The notes below the pieces were generated by a model. The model had not been told where the DNA came from. It made no database searches and saw only the letters and a program-made list of their open reading frames with translations. The position numbers were made by a program, and so were the translations under genes. A stretch of DNA of 64,000 nucleotides from Acidisarcina polymorpha (GTDB lineage: Bacteria; Acidobacteriota; Terriglobia; Terriglobales; Acidobacteriaceae). Location of the stretch: contig NZ_CP030840.1 of NCBI RefSeq assembly GCF_003330725.1, positions 1,922,001 through 1,986,000 of the forward strand, read 5' to 3'. Of the stretch, positions 52,078 to 60,941 are shown piece after piece (position 1 is the first letter of the stretch; the number at the start of each line of letters is the position of its first letter).

Positions 52078-54306
52078 CTAGGCGAACAGCTTATCCATGA
52101 TGATTGGAAGATCCCGGACGCGTTTGCCAGTTGCGTGAAAGACAGCATTTGCAACCGCCGCGGCTGTTCCAACAATGCCGAGTTCTCCAATGCCCTTCAC
52201 TCCGAGAGGATTCACTTCGTTGTCTTCCTCGGGAACCATGATGACGTCCACTTGCGGGATGTCCGCGTTGACCGGGATGAGGTATTCAGCGAGACTGTCA
52301 TTTGTATAACGACCCCGTGTAGGATCTACCTCTGTTGCCTCGAAGAGCGCGGAAGACAGGCCCCAGATCATGCCGCCCATCAACTGGCTTCGTGCTGTAC
52401 GGGGATTTATGATTCGGCCAGCAGCAAACGCCCCCGTGATTCGGGGTACCCGAATCTCATGTGTCAGGCGGTGGATGCGCACTTCGACGAACTGTGCACC
52501 GAAAGCGAACATGAGGGGCTTGCCGTCCTTTGACTCGTCTCCACGCGCTTCGTTTTTAAATGGGACCTGCCCTTTACGCAGCATATCCAGCACTTCGGGC
52601 TTCTGGCCTGGTGGAACATTCTCCCCCACCTCACTGATCTGCGACATTCCTAAACGACGAAAGGCTTCCGTGAGCTTCTTGCCTGCGGGCACGCTTTCTC
52701 CAAAATGTCCTTTGATCTTGTCGGCGGCCAGCGTTACCGCGGATCCGACAGACGCCGTAGAGAGCGAGTTGGCTGAGGTGGGTGCAGCCGGCAACTTCGA
52801 ATCGCCCATGTTGACCTTAACCTGTTGTGGCGATAGACCGAGCGCACGAGCTGCGATCTGACCGAGCGCGGTATAAATTCCCTGCCCGGAGTCCTGCCCG
52901 GCCACATCCACCGAGACCTCACCGTTCGCGTGGAGTGTCACTCTCGCAGTAGCCGGAGCAAGATGGGTCGGAAGGCAGGAGGTCGCGCAACCGTAACCGA
53001 CCATCCAATCGCCGTCAACCATCGACGCTGGTTTTGGATTCCTTTTGCTCCAACCGAAGGTTGCGGCACCCTGGTCGTAGCACTGCATTAAAGATCGACT
53101 CGTAAACCTTGCACCGTCAATAGGGCTCTCACGGATGTCGTTAATTCGCCGCAACTCGATTGGGTCCATCTTGAGCGCCACCGCGAGTTCATCCATGGCA
53201 CTCTCTAGCGTGTACATGTAAGGCATCTCGACTGGTGCGCGCATAAATCCCGACGTTTGCCGGTCGGCTTTGACCAAGTTGACCCGTGACGCAATAGCGG
53301 GTTTACCGTACATGGCTGTTGTTACTCCAAGGCCGGCGAGTGGGTAATCGTCAAATCGCGACTGCATCTCCCAGCTCTCGTGTCCATACGCGAGTAGGTG
53401 TCCGCTGCTGTCCGCCGCCAAACGGACGTGATGTTTCGTTTCAGAACGGTAGGTGGCGAGTGTAAATCCCTGATCGCGCGTGACCACGTTCCGAACCGGC
53501 TTGCCCAGTTCTCGGGAGGCCCCAACGATAAGGGCGGTTCGCTGTGTCATGTACCCTTTTCCACCGAAAGCGCCTCCTATGTAGTGGTTGACCACGTGCA
53601 CGTTTGCTTGATCGATGCCGGCCATCGTCGCCGCGCCATATGAGAGTTCCACCACAGACTGACACGGCTCATAGATCGTCAGCTGGTCTCCGGACCAGAA
53701 GGCTGTAGTGGAATAGAGTTCAATGGGATTCTGGTGCTGTGGCGGTGTACTGTAAGTAGCATCGACCTTGATGGAAGCAGAAGCAAACGACGCCTCGAAG
53801 TCACCGACCTTCTTCTCTTTCTCAGAAAGCGCGTCAGGATGCGTAAGTTGCACTCCAGGGCTATCGAGTGATGATGCAGGCGTGACCGATTTATACCGTA
53901 CGACGATCCGGTGTGAGGCGTCACGTGCCGTCTCATAGGAGTCTGCAACGATCATTGCGATGATCTGGCCGTCGTTATGAATCTCTGTTCCAGTAAGCGG
54001 CATGTTGGTATCGGAAACGTACCCGCCCTTCTGGATGTAGGGCGTGGCCACTCGCTTGGGAGCATTCAGGTGTGTATAGATCTTGACCACTCCGCTCAGC
54101 GCTTCTGCCGGCGAGGTATCCATTGACGCAATCTCACCTTTGGCGATGGCGCTGGTCAGAAAATATGCCTCAAGAGGCTCTTTCAAAGGCATATCAGTCG
54201 CATACTGCAGTGCGCCAGTGACCTTTGCCACTGATTCAGTTCGGCGGATGGGATCTCCCATATTGGCGAGGGGAGCAGGTGCGGCAGCATTTACTGGATC
54301 ATTCAT
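52078..54306 (-). CDS. paoC: Aldehyde oxidoreductase, molybdenum-binding subunit
   Basis: 742 residues (YagR/PaoC type) of the xanthine-oxidase family. It binds the molybdenum cofactor and oxidises aldehydes or N-heterocycles. MGDPIRRTESVAKVTGALQYATDM starts the aldehyde-oxidase domain. GGAFGGKGYMTQRTAL is the cofactor loop, RAPVEMPYMYTLESAMDELA a substrate-site segment, GQDSGQGIYTALGQIAA another cofactor loop, and GVKGIGELGIVGTAAAVANA holds the catalytic Glu. ATG 54306 has GGAGG upstream; a longer frame to 54492 overlaps paoB and is rejected. The stop of paoB overlaps its ATG by one base. Confidence 0.92.
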   Translation of the reverse strand: MNDPVNAAAPAPLANMGDPIRRTESVAKVTGALQYATDMPLKEPLEAYFLTSAIAKGEIASMDTSPAEALSGVVKIYTHLNAPKRVATPYIQKGGYVSDTNMPLTGTEIHNDGQIIAMIVADSYETARDASHRIVVRYKSVTPASSLDSPGVQLTHPDALSEKEKKVGDFEASFASASIKVDATYSTPPQHQNPIELYSTTAFWSGDQLTIYEPCQSVVELSYGAATMAGIDQANVHVVNHYIGGAFGGKGYMTQRTALIVGASRELGKPVRNVVTRDQGFTLATYRSETKHHVRLAADSSGHLLAYGHESWEMQSRFDDYPLAGLGVTTAMYGKPAIASRVNLVKADRQTSGFMRAPVEMPYMYTLESAMDELAVALKMDPIELRRINDIRESPIDGARFTSRSLMQCYDQGAATFGWSKRNPKPASMVDGDWMVGYGCATSCLPTHLAPATARVTLHANGEVSVDVAGQDSGQGIYTALGQIAARALGLSPQQVKVNMGDSKLPAAPTSANSLSTASVGSAVTLAADKIKGHFGESVPAGKKLTEAFRRLGMSQISEVGENVPPGQKPEVLDMLRKGQVPFKNEARGDESKDGKPLMFAFGAQFVEVRIHRLTHEIRVPRITGAFAAGRIINPRTARSQLMGGMIWGLSSALFEATEVDPTRGRYTNDSLAEYLIPVNADIPQVDVIMVPEEDNEVNPLGVKGIGELGIVGTAAAVANAVFHATGKRVRDLPIIMDKLFA

Positions 54307-55322
54307 TAGGAAACCTCCATGGCTTTTGCCTCGAGCAGTGCGCGAACTAACGTGCGCTTTCCAAGAACGACCTTGGGCGCGTTGTGGCCGCGTGGGCGAG
54401 CTTCCTTGAACTCCTCGTCCGCGGCACGAGCAGCTGCAGATTCGGTGAGGCGTTTCCCGCGCAGCATAGCCTCTGCGCGGTGTGCACGCCAAGGGACCGT
54501 AGCCACGCCGCCTAATCCGATCCTCACGTCCCGGAGAACGTCTCCCTGAAGGTCGAGGGCCACGGCAGCGCTCGCATTCGCGAACTGATAGCTCTCGCGA
54601 TCTCGGATCTTTCTGTACAGCGATCGTCTCTGTGGGCCGACTGGAATGATGAAGGCTGTGATCAGATCACCGGGTCTTAAGTTCGTCTCGATATGCGGAG
54701 TGGCGCCAGGCAAACGATGTAATTCTGAAAACGGCAGCGTGCGCTTACCGGACCGGCTCAAGACTTCCACTTGGGCGTCCAGCGCGATGAGCGCAGGTGC
54801 CCAATCACCGGGGTAGGTAGCGATACAGTGCTCGCTCGTTCCCAGAATCGCGTGGCCTCTGTTCATTCCATCCAAGGCCGCACAACCTGAACCAGGGATA
54901 CGTTTGTTGCATTGCTCATAGCTCGTGTCGCGAAAGTACGAACAACGCGTGCGCTGAAGTACATTGCCTCCGAGTCGCGCCATATTACGCAGCTGCTGCG
55001 AGGCTGCTCGCCAGAGGCTCTCTGTCAAGATCGGATAGTCCCGAACGATGGCTTTATCAGAATGCAACTGCCCCATGGAAACGAGAGAGCCAATCCGCAA
55101 TCCCGTCTCGGTTTGAACAACCTTGTGCATGTCTTCATCACGGATCGAGCTGATGTCGACAAGCGTACTCGGCTGCATGACTTCCAGCTTCATCAGATCG
55201 ACCAAGGTGGTGCCGCCGCCAATGAACTGAACATTCGAAGTCACGTGAGCGCTTGCCGGAACTGAGGCAAGTGCAACAGCTGACGCACCATCGGTCGCTA
55301 CTTGGTAAGAAAAAGGTCGCAT
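54306..55322 (-). CDS. paoB: Aldehyde oxidoreductase, FAD-binding subunit
   Basis: 338 residues (YagS/PaoB type). FIGGGTTLVDLMKLEVMQPSTLVDI is the FAD pyrophosphate-binding stretch, and LWRAASQQLRNMARLGGNVLQRTRC is the second FAD block. CSYFRDTSYEQCNKRIPGSGC contains the Cys cluster typical of PaoB, which binds an additional 4Fe-4S centre. The central subunit relays electrons from the molybdenum site to FAD. It overlaps paoA by one base and paoC by one base, so the three are tightly coupled. Confidence 0.9.
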   Translation of the reverse strand: MRPFSYQVATDGASAVALASVPASAHVTSNVQFIGGGTTLVDLMKLEVMQPSTLVDISSIRDEDMHKVVQTETGLRIGSLVSMGQLHSDKAIVRDYPILTESLWRAASQQLRNMARLGGNVLQRTRCSYFRDTSYEQCNKRIPGSGCAALDGMNRGHAILGTSEHCIATYPGDWAPALIALDAQVEVLSRSGKRTLPFSELHRLPGATPHIETNLRPGDLITAFIIPVGPQRRSLYRKIRDRESYQFANASAAVALDLQGDVLRDVRIGLGGVATVPWRAHRAEAMLRGKRLTESAAARAADEEFKEARPRGHNAPKVVLGKRTLVRALLEAKAMEVS

Positions 55323-55921
55323 CAGCCCTTCTCCATTTCTGTCTTGGCCTGCTTGATAGCCGCCACGATGTTAGGGTAAGCCGCGCAGCGACACAGATTA
55401 CCGCTCATGTACTCTCGAATGTCTTCATCCGATGTAGCATGTCCTTCACGAACACAGGCCACCGCCGACATAATCTGTCCAGAGGTGCAATATCCGCACT
55501 GGAAGCCGTCATGGTCAATGAACGCCTGCTGCATGGAATGCAGTTGCCCGTCGTGTTGGGACAAGCCCTCTATAGTCGTGATCTTGTGTCCCTGGGCTGC
55601 AACGGTGAGAGTGAGACATGACAAACGACGCTCTCCATCCATGTGGATTGTGCAGGCTCCGCATTGGCCCTGATCACAGCCTTTTTTCGACCCGGTGAGC
55701 AGCAGCTTATTCCGGAGAGCGTCAAGCAAGGTCATGCGAGTATCCACTTGTATAGGGCGATTCTCGCCATTCACCGAGAGTACGATGTTTACCATCTGTG
55801 GTTCTGTTCTGGTATCTGACACGCTTTGCGCCTCTAGCGGAGAGTACTCCAGGAAAAGCGACGCAGCAGCCGCAGCGCCGGTTGAAACAAATGTGCGACG
55901 GTCAAGGAATAAGTCATCCAT
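55322..55921 (-). CDS. paoA: Aldehyde oxidoreductase, 2Fe-2S subunit with Tat signal
   Basis: 199 residues. DRRTFVSTGAAAAASLFLE is a Tat-type signal, so the whole PaoABC complex would be carried to the periplasm. Two 2Fe-2S centres are visible: KKGCDQGQCGACTIHMDG...LSCL (plant-type ferredoxin) and GFQCGYCTSGQIM with NLCRCAAYPNI. Length and layout match E. coli PaoA. It is first in the operon paoA-paoB-paoC, with paoD further downstream. Periplasmic enzymes of this type detoxify aromatic aldehydes. Confidence 0.92.
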   Translation of the reverse strand: MDDLFLDRRTFVSTGAAAAASLFLEYSPLEAQSVSDTRTEPQMVNIVLSVNGENRPIQVDTRMTLLDALRNKLLLTGSKKGCDQGQCGACTIHMDGERRLSCLTLTVAAQGHKITTIEGLSQHDGQLHSMQQAFIDHDGFQCGYCTSGQIMSAVACVREGHATSDEDIREYMSGNLCRCAAYPNIVAAIKQAKTEMEKG

Positions 55922-55994
55922 TTAAAGCCTCTCGCATTCTTGTGGGAAGAAGTAGTAAGCGCGGCGTGCCGAATCGCGCTCGAGGTTGTCGCTG

Positions 55995-56277
55995 TTAGAT
56001 CCAGGGTTGGCCTTTGCCAAACGACCAGTTCTCATCGGCTTCGATGACGATGTTGATGAAGACATCTTCGCGGCGCACACCAAGTCGATCATGCAAGCCG
56101 TTGGCAACATGCTTGAAGAATGCACGCTTTTGCTCTGTGGTGTCCGACCGTGGTGTACAGCTGGACGAGAATGAGGTCAGGCGTCCTCGGCACGTCCAAA
56201 CATGTCTTGTCATAGATGAAATTTGTGGTGTCATCTTCGGTCACAATCGAGAGGTGATCACGATCTGGTGCTCCCAT
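55995..56277 (-). pseudogene. Tautomerase-family gene, frameshifted
   Basis: The upstream frame from ATG 56277 reads DDTTNFIYDKTCLDVPRTPDLILVQLYT; the downstream frame reads TTEQKRAFFKHVANGLHDRLGVRREDVFINIVIEADENWSFGKG to a stop at 55995. Together they match the ~90-100-residue tautomerase-like family with the TTEQK and ENWSFGxG motifs. A single frameshift near 56155 splits them. It lies 73 bases upstream of paoA on the same strand and may have been the first gene of the operon. Confidence 0.8.
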
Positions 56278-56320
56278 GATTTTGTGAGTCCTTCATAAAC
56301 AACATCGCCGATGGTTGAAC

Positions 56321-56386
56321 GGCAGTCGTCCGGCTTCCCTTTGGGCAGGGGTTGTGCGGCGGTCGTCCGGCCTCCCTTTGAGCAGG
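56321..56386. repeat. 29-bp tandem direct repeat
   Basis: GGC-GTCGTCCGGC-TCCCTTTG-GCAGG occurs at 56321-56349 and again at 56358-56386, with three mismatches and a 37-base period. No known element recognised. The gap 56278-56761 otherwise shows no supported gene. Confidence 0.55.
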
Positions 56387-56761
56387 TCGATCCCGGTAAA
56401 TGGCATATTTCTGCACTCCGAAGCGTCGATACTCGATGGAGTTCCGCATCCGCGAGGCGTCCCACCGAGGTGATATCACTATCATTTCTTTGGCCACGGA
56501 AAGATTGCTCAAAACTCTCATAGATATGCGGAGTTCTCGCTAAGTCGCATTTCTGCCGCCCGGGCGATGAGAGTCATACGAATCGAGATAATCTTATGCA
56601 AGTCTCATGTGACCGAGAAGGAGAGGCCCCGCGCTAGATACGAGCGCGCCGTTGCGAGTCTTAGGCAATCGCTTTCACTCTTGGCGAGGAAGCTGGAAGA
56701 GCACCAGAGCCAATGGTAATAGTGATCATCTGAAAAACGCCCAGCGACTGCAGGTAACCGT

Positions 56762-57487
56762 CTACCAGGAGTAAGTGCCGTCTTTGTGGATGAAGCTCGC
56801 GGTAGGCCCATCGTCCGGTAGTTGGGCGAGGCGAACGATGGCGACGGCTCCCTCTTCCAGCGTCTGGTGACCGCTGTGGTTGTTCAAGTCGGTCGCGGTA
56901 TAGCCGGGGCAGGCTGAATTCACCTTGATTTTTGTGTCGCGTAGATCGTAGGCGAGGTCGACCGTGAACATATTAAGCGCTGCCTTCGAGGCGTTGTAGG
57001 CGAGAACCTTGGCGTCGTAGTAGGGAGTGTTGGGGTCATTGTTGATGGCGATCGAACCTAACCCACTGGACACATTTACGATGCGCGCACTTTCTGCGGC
57101 GCGCAGAAGAGGTAACAGCGGCTGGGTGAATGCCACGGTGCCGAAGAAGTTGGTTTCGAACGTGCTTCGCAGTGTTTCGATGCTGACATCACTTGCGTGT
57201 CCATCGCCCTTTTCGAAGATTCCGGCGTTATTCACGAGCACATCGAGATGCCCAAACTCTGCACCGATTTGCTTTGCAAGCTGTGTCGCACTTTCGCCCG
57301 CTTGATTGAGGTCTGCCACAACGAAGCGCACATCAAGCCCCTCTTCTCGCAGCTTGCTCGAAGCCTCTTCTCCTCGCGAAGCATCTCGCGCTCCTAGCAG
57401 CACTGTAAACCCGGCTCGCCCAAGCTGACGTGCCACCTCGAAACCGATGCCCTTGTTGGCTCCCGTGATCAGAACAACCTTTGCCAT
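56762..57487 (-). CDS. SDR family oxidoreductase (carbonyl-reductase-like)
   Basis: 241 residues. VVLITGANKGIGFEVARQLGRAGF is the NADP motif, VLVNNAGIFEKGD the structural motif, VNVSSGLGSI holds the Ser, and YYDAKVLAYNASKAALNMF the catalytic Tyr/Lys. It closely parallels the SDR at 19185 in motifs, length and the ending (TASFIHKDGTYSW compared with GKFVHNGQELPW). It is divergent from the TetR gene at 57605, with three TGTACA boxes between them. A quinone or aldehyde substrate is likely; not proven. Confidence 0.9.
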   Translation of the reverse strand: MAKVVLITGANKGIGFEVARQLGRAGFTVLLGARDASRGEEASSKLREEGLDVRFVVADLNQAGESATQLAKQIGAEFGHLDVLVNNAGIFEKGDGHASDVSIETLRSTFETNFFGTVAFTQPLLPLLRAAESARIVNVSSGLGSIAINNDPNTPYYDAKVLAYNASKAALNMFTVDLAYDLRDTKIKVNSACPGYTATDLNNHSGHQTLEEGAVAIVRLAQLPDDGPTASFIHKDGTYSW

Positions 57488-57527
57488 GAATCCCTCTAGA
57501 TGTGGTCAGTTTGGAAGTGATGCTAAA

Positions 57528-57594
57528 GATGTACATCATCCACCACGATCATGTACACCGTATACGTTGGCTTGCCCGGGCGTCAAGATGTACA
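57528..57594. promoter_or_regulatory. Three TGTACA boxes between SDR and TetR genes
   Basis: TGTACA at 57530-57535 (inside the perfect palindrome GATGTACATC, 57528-57537), 57552-57557 and 57589-57594. They fill the 117-base gap between divergent starts 57487 and 57605; the last box ends 10 bases before the TetR ATG. They are likely operators of the adjacent TetR protein. Confidence 0.6.
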
Positions 57595-57604
57595 GTGTCA
57601 ATTG

Positions 57605-58192
57605 ATGGCATATCCCTCGAAGACCGACCGAGAAAGCATTCTGGCTGCGGCGCTGGAGGAAGTCGAAAGCGGCGGCCTTGAGAACCTTGCCATTCGGTCC
57701 GTGGCTGCAAAGCTGGGACTGGCGCCAAATGCGCTCTACCGATACTTCGAGAATCTATCAGCTCTGGAGCTTGCTGTAGCTGAACAAGTCCGTTTCCAGA
57801 TGCTCGAGGTCTTGAAGAAGGTGATCGGGCGAAGGGGTCCATCTGAGTCAATTCGCGCCCTCTCCGAGGCGTACCTCCAGTTTGCGCAGGAACGGCCTCG
57901 CGCCTTTGCGCTTTATTTGAAGAACTCCGATTTGCAGACTCCGCAGTGCGCGAAGAACACCGAGTTTTTTGTGGAGCAGGTAAAGCGGGTGTACGGAGAA
58001 GAGCGCGCAGAACTCGCGTCCCATGCGCTTTGGGCTCAGGTTCACGGTCTAGCGGTATTGATAGGTGCCGGGGTTTTGCCCTGGGAGGAAGCGCACGTCC
58101 GCCTAAAGTTCAATATCAAGATCTGGCTTGACGGCGCTTCAGCGTCGCCAAGAAAGGGCTCCAGCTCCGGTGAGCTGTCACACCGCTCGTGA
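57605..58192 (+). CDS. TetR/AcrR family transcriptional regulator
   Basis: 195 residues from ATG 57605 (an upstream in-frame start at 57551 lies inside the operator region). The helix-turn-helix is DRESILAAALEEVESGGLENLAIRSVAAKLGLAPNALYRYFENLSALELAV. The C-terminal domain (ALYLKNSDLQTPQ, ALWAQVHGLAVLIGAGVL) is of the TetR_C WHG type (WAQVHGLA). It is divergent from the SDR at 56762, whose promoter it probably represses through the TGTACA boxes. Confidence 0.88.
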   Translation: MAYPSKTDRESILAAALEEVESGGLENLAIRSVAAKLGLAPNALYRYFENLSALELAVAEQVRFQMLEVLKKVIGRRGPSESIRALSEAYLQFAQERPRAFALYLKNSDLQTPQCAKNTEFFVEQVKRVYGEERAELASHALWAQVHGLAVLIGAGVLPWEEAHVRLKFNIKIWLDGASASPRKGSSSGELSHRS

Positions 58193-58210
58193 TCATGACC
58201 GCCAGACGAA

Positions 58211-58544
58211 TTACTGGTATTCGACTTTAGGCGGAATCTGAGGATGGATGGTGCGCTGCACGATGCCATCACTCCAGGCAGCGTAACTGCTGAATGAGCA
58301 TCTTCTGGGACACATCGGGAACAGCTCGCTCCAACTCCGACAAGCGCATAACGGACGGCTTGCCTCTTTCAGAGCCAAAGAGATTGTGAATAATCACATG
58401 CTTCCATCGTCCTTCCAAGAGTTCGAAAGCCTCTGCCGCAGCTTCAGGGGAGCAGTCCCTTGTCCCGGTAGAAACATTGGGCTTACTCTTCGGTGAGTAC
58501 CCAACCATCTTGTGGGTTCTTGTCATTCCTGCAGCATAACGCAT
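58211..58544 (-). pseudogene. HxlR-family regulator, frameshifted and shortened
   Basis: Winged-helix protein of the HxlR group, which usually senses reactive electrophiles. AEAFELLEGRWKHVIIHNLF, VMRLSELERAVPDVSQKMLIQQLRCLE are the family motifs. The normal continuation appears one frame over: DGIVQRTIHPQIPPKVEYQ and a stop at 58211. One frameshift near 58275 separates them, and the family's last ~15 residues are missing. It is divergent from the aldo-keto reductase at 58588, which it would have controlled. The true start could be ATG 58526. Confidence 0.85.
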
Positions 58545-58587
58545 AGGGTTGATCTATGCCGTCGTAACTTGCGGAACGAGGAGCTCC

Positions 58588-59628
58588 ATGCGCTATACGA
58601 TTTTTGGAGATCGAACAGGTCTAAAGGTTTCGGAGTTCGCCCTGGGAACAGGGATGTTGGGTAAAGCCTATGGATATGGAACAGAGCCCGACGAGGCTTT
58701 GAGAATTCTGGAGGGCTACGCAGAAGCAGGTGGCAATCTAATCGATTTATCGGACGCGTATCAACGAGGAGAGTCAGAGCGCCTGATCGGAACGTTCGTT
58801 GGCAACAATCGTAATGACTTCATCCTCATTTCGAAATACACCCGTAGTGCCCATGCCGACCCTTCGCTTGGTGTTTTGGGAAACAGCCGGAAGGTCATGG
58901 TGCAAGCTGTTGAAGAGAGTTTGAAGCGGCTGAAGACCGACCGTATCGACATCTATCTCGCACATCTGGATGATGGCGTAACTCCCATTGAGGAGATTGT
59001 GCGCGGCTTCGACGACCTGGCGCGTGCAGGCAAGATCGTCTATGGAGGCTTGTGCAACTTTCCGGCATGGAGGGTCGCCACGGCCGTAACGATAGCCGAT
59101 CTGAGAGGCTGGTTACCGATTGCTGTAGTCCAGTTGGAATATAGCTTGATCGAGCGAACGACGGAGCGCGAGCTCCTGCCCATGGCAGAGGCGATGGGAT
59201 TGGCTGTCCTCGGCTACTCGCCTCTTGCGTCCGGGATCCTCACAGGAAAGTACCGCACGGGCGAGAAAGGGCGCGTGACTGAATTCAAAGCTGGGGTCCC
59301 TCAGGCGGGGGGCAACCATGAGGCTCTGCTTGACGTCGTGATTGCTGTTGCCGCTGAGCTACACAGCGATCCCGCGAAGGTCGCGATCGCGTGGGTGAGC
59401 GCCAAAGGAGTCATTCCCATCCTCGGGGCGAACACTCGCTCGCAACTGGACGCAAACCTCGGAGCTTCCTTGATCCGACTCGACGCTGAGCAAATTGCAC
59501 GTCTGGATAAGGCAAGTGACATACCCCTCGGCTATCCGCAGGAGCGGCTTCGCAGCGAAGGAGTCCGCGCTATGCTCACCGGCGATCGATGGAACCAGAT
59601 CGATCGTCCAGCTCGTGTTGTCCGGTAG
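58588..59628 (+). CDS. Aldo/keto reductase
   Basis: 346 residues, TIM-barrel NADPH-dependent reductase. YTIFGDRTGLKVSEFALGTGMLG starts the barrel. The catalytic tetrad is recognisable: Asp and Tyr in LIDLSDAYQRGESERLIG, Lys in FILISKYT, His in YLAHLDD. GYSPLASGILTGKY and IPILGANTRSQLDANLGA bind the cofactor end. GAGGAGCTCC precedes ATG 58588; an upstream in-frame start at 58549 lacks it. It is divergent from the broken HxlR gene. It is a relative of, but clearly different from, the aldo/keto reductase at 59765. Possible role in aldehyde detoxification. Confidence 0.92.
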   Translation: MRYTIFGDRTGLKVSEFALGTGMLGKAYGYGTEPDEALRILEGYAEAGGNLIDLSDAYQRGESERLIGTFVGNNRNDFILISKYTRSAHADPSLGVLGNSRKVMVQAVEESLKRLKTDRIDIYLAHLDDGVTPIEEIVRGFDDLARAGKIVYGGLCNFPAWRVATAVTIADLRGWLPIAVVQLEYSLIERTTERELLPMAEAMGLAVLGYSPLASGILTGKYRTGEKGRVTEFKAGVPQAGGNHEALLDVVIAVAAELHSDPAKVAIAWVSAKGVIPILGANTRSQLDANLGASLIRLDAEQIARLDKASDIPLGYPQERLRSEGVRAMLTGDRWNQIDRPARVVR

Positions 59629-59764
59629 AAAAGAATGGATCGCTCCGAGACTCGACGACTAATAATCGCCAATGCTCGCTTTGAGCGCCGGTCGGGCTGG
59701 AGACAACTCGGCCTGTGTCGACATTTGAGTGGCGACAACAGGCCACTTCTGAACGCTAATCGAC

Positions 59765-60877
59765 TTATCTCCATGTCTCCACGGAGCAGCCTCCGAATAC
59801 CACATGTTGCCTCAATGCAGGCGTAAAGAGGCTATATAGAAATCGCGGCTCGGACGAAGCGCTTACCGCATCGAGGGCCGCACGATGGTCTGCTGAAAGT
59901 ACGATGTCCGACGCGGATGCATTGTCCATGACCTGCTCGGGTCTGCTGACTCCTATGAGCGTTGAAGTTATCCCGGGTCTTCCGATGACCCAGGACAGGG
60001 CGATACGGGCAGGGGTATCTCCGGTCTCCGTAGAAATCCTTTTGACTTCATCCACGATCTTCCAGTTGCGCGGCGTAAAGAGCGAATCTCCAAAAGGGTT
60101 TGCGCCGTCGAGCCGCTTATCACCTTCCGGACGCTTGAATTCTCCGGTCGCTGCATCGCGCGGTAACCCACCCGGGCGTGAGGGCGCGGCCTCAACCGCC
60201 GCGCGATCGTACTTACCCGTAAGCAACCCATAAGCCAGGGGACTCCACGGCACGATGGCCATTCCAAATTCCTCGGCTAACGGGACATGCTCATCCTCTA
60301 TGTCGCGATTTACCAGAGAATAAAAATACTGCAACGCAATGGGACCGGAGACTCCGCGCACAGCGGCCAAGGTGGCGAGCTTTGAGACATACCAGGCCGG
60401 CGCATTGGACATGCCCCAATACCGGATCTTGCCGGAACGGACTAGAGCCGTCATCGTTTCGAGAAGCTCTTCCGCCGGCGTAACAGAATCCCATACATGA
60501 ATCCAGAAAAGGTCGACGTAGTCCGTGCGAAGACGCCTCAAAGAACCTTCGAGCGCGGTGTGCAGGTGCTTTGCTCCATTACCGCCCGTATGCACGCCCT
60601 GACCTGCTGCAAAGCCGGCTTTGGTCGCAACGATGATCTTGTCGCGAAGCTTCTGCTCAGCGATGAAAGTCCCCAGCATCTCCTCGCTTCGACCTCCTGC
60701 ATACACGTCTGCTGTATCGACGAAGTTCCCACCCGCCTCAACGTAGGCGTTGAAGACGGCAGCGGACCCAGCTTCATCCAATCCCCAGCGTGCGGTTCCA
60801 AAGGTCATGGTGCCTAGGGCGAGAGGGCTGACTACGAGGCCAGAGCGGCCTAAGGTGCGATAGCTTGCGAGAGTCAC
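59765..60877 (-). CDS. Aldo/keto reductase
   Basis: 370 residues, starting at GTG 60877 with AAGGAAA upstream. YRTLGRSGLVVSPLALGTMTFG begins the barrel. Catalytic residues: Asp/Tyr in FVDTADVYAGGRSEEMLG, Lys in IIVATKAGF, His in FWIHVWD. WSPLAYGLLTGKYD and STLIGVSRPEQVMDN form the cofactor pocket. The final ~25 residues diverge from usual relatives. It is divergent from the TetR gene at 60959; the operator at 60888 lies just upstream of its start. Confidence 0.92.
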   Translation of the reverse strand: MTLASYRTLGRSGLVVSPLALGTMTFGTARWGLDEAGSAAVFNAYVEAGGNFVDTADVYAGGRSEEMLGTFIAEQKLRDKIIVATKAGFAAGQGVHTGGNGAKHLHTALEGSLRRLRTDYVDLFWIHVWDSVTPAEELLETMTALVRSGKIRYWGMSNAPAWYVSKLATLAAVRGVSGPIALQYFYSLVNRDIEDEHVPLAEEFGMAIVPWSPLAYGLLTGKYDRAAVEAAPSRPGGLPRDAATGEFKRPEGDKRLDGANPFGDSLFTPRNWKIVDEVKRISTETGDTPARIALSWVIGRPGITSTLIGVSRPEQVMDNASASDIVLSADHRAALDAVSASSEPRFLYSLFTPALRQHVVFGGCSVETWR

Positions 60878-60887
60878 TGGGTTTCCT

Positions 60888-60899
60888 TAGTGATTACTA
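60888..60899. promoter_or_regulatory. Candidate TetR operator, AKR-proximal
   Basis: TAGTGATTACTA (TAGT-N4-ACTA) 11 bases upstream of the aldo/keto reductase start codon. Same core and spacing as the stronger palindrome at 60942-60965. Confidence 0.6.
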
Positions 60900-60941
60900 T
60901 CAAATCCATAATAAACTCCACTTGCAGTGAGGCGTCAAGCT

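Noticed and set aside
51448-52533. 361-codon plus-strand open frame
   Set aside because: Antisense to the tautomerase and paoC genes, both of which have clear motifs; the long frame is a by-product of codon use.
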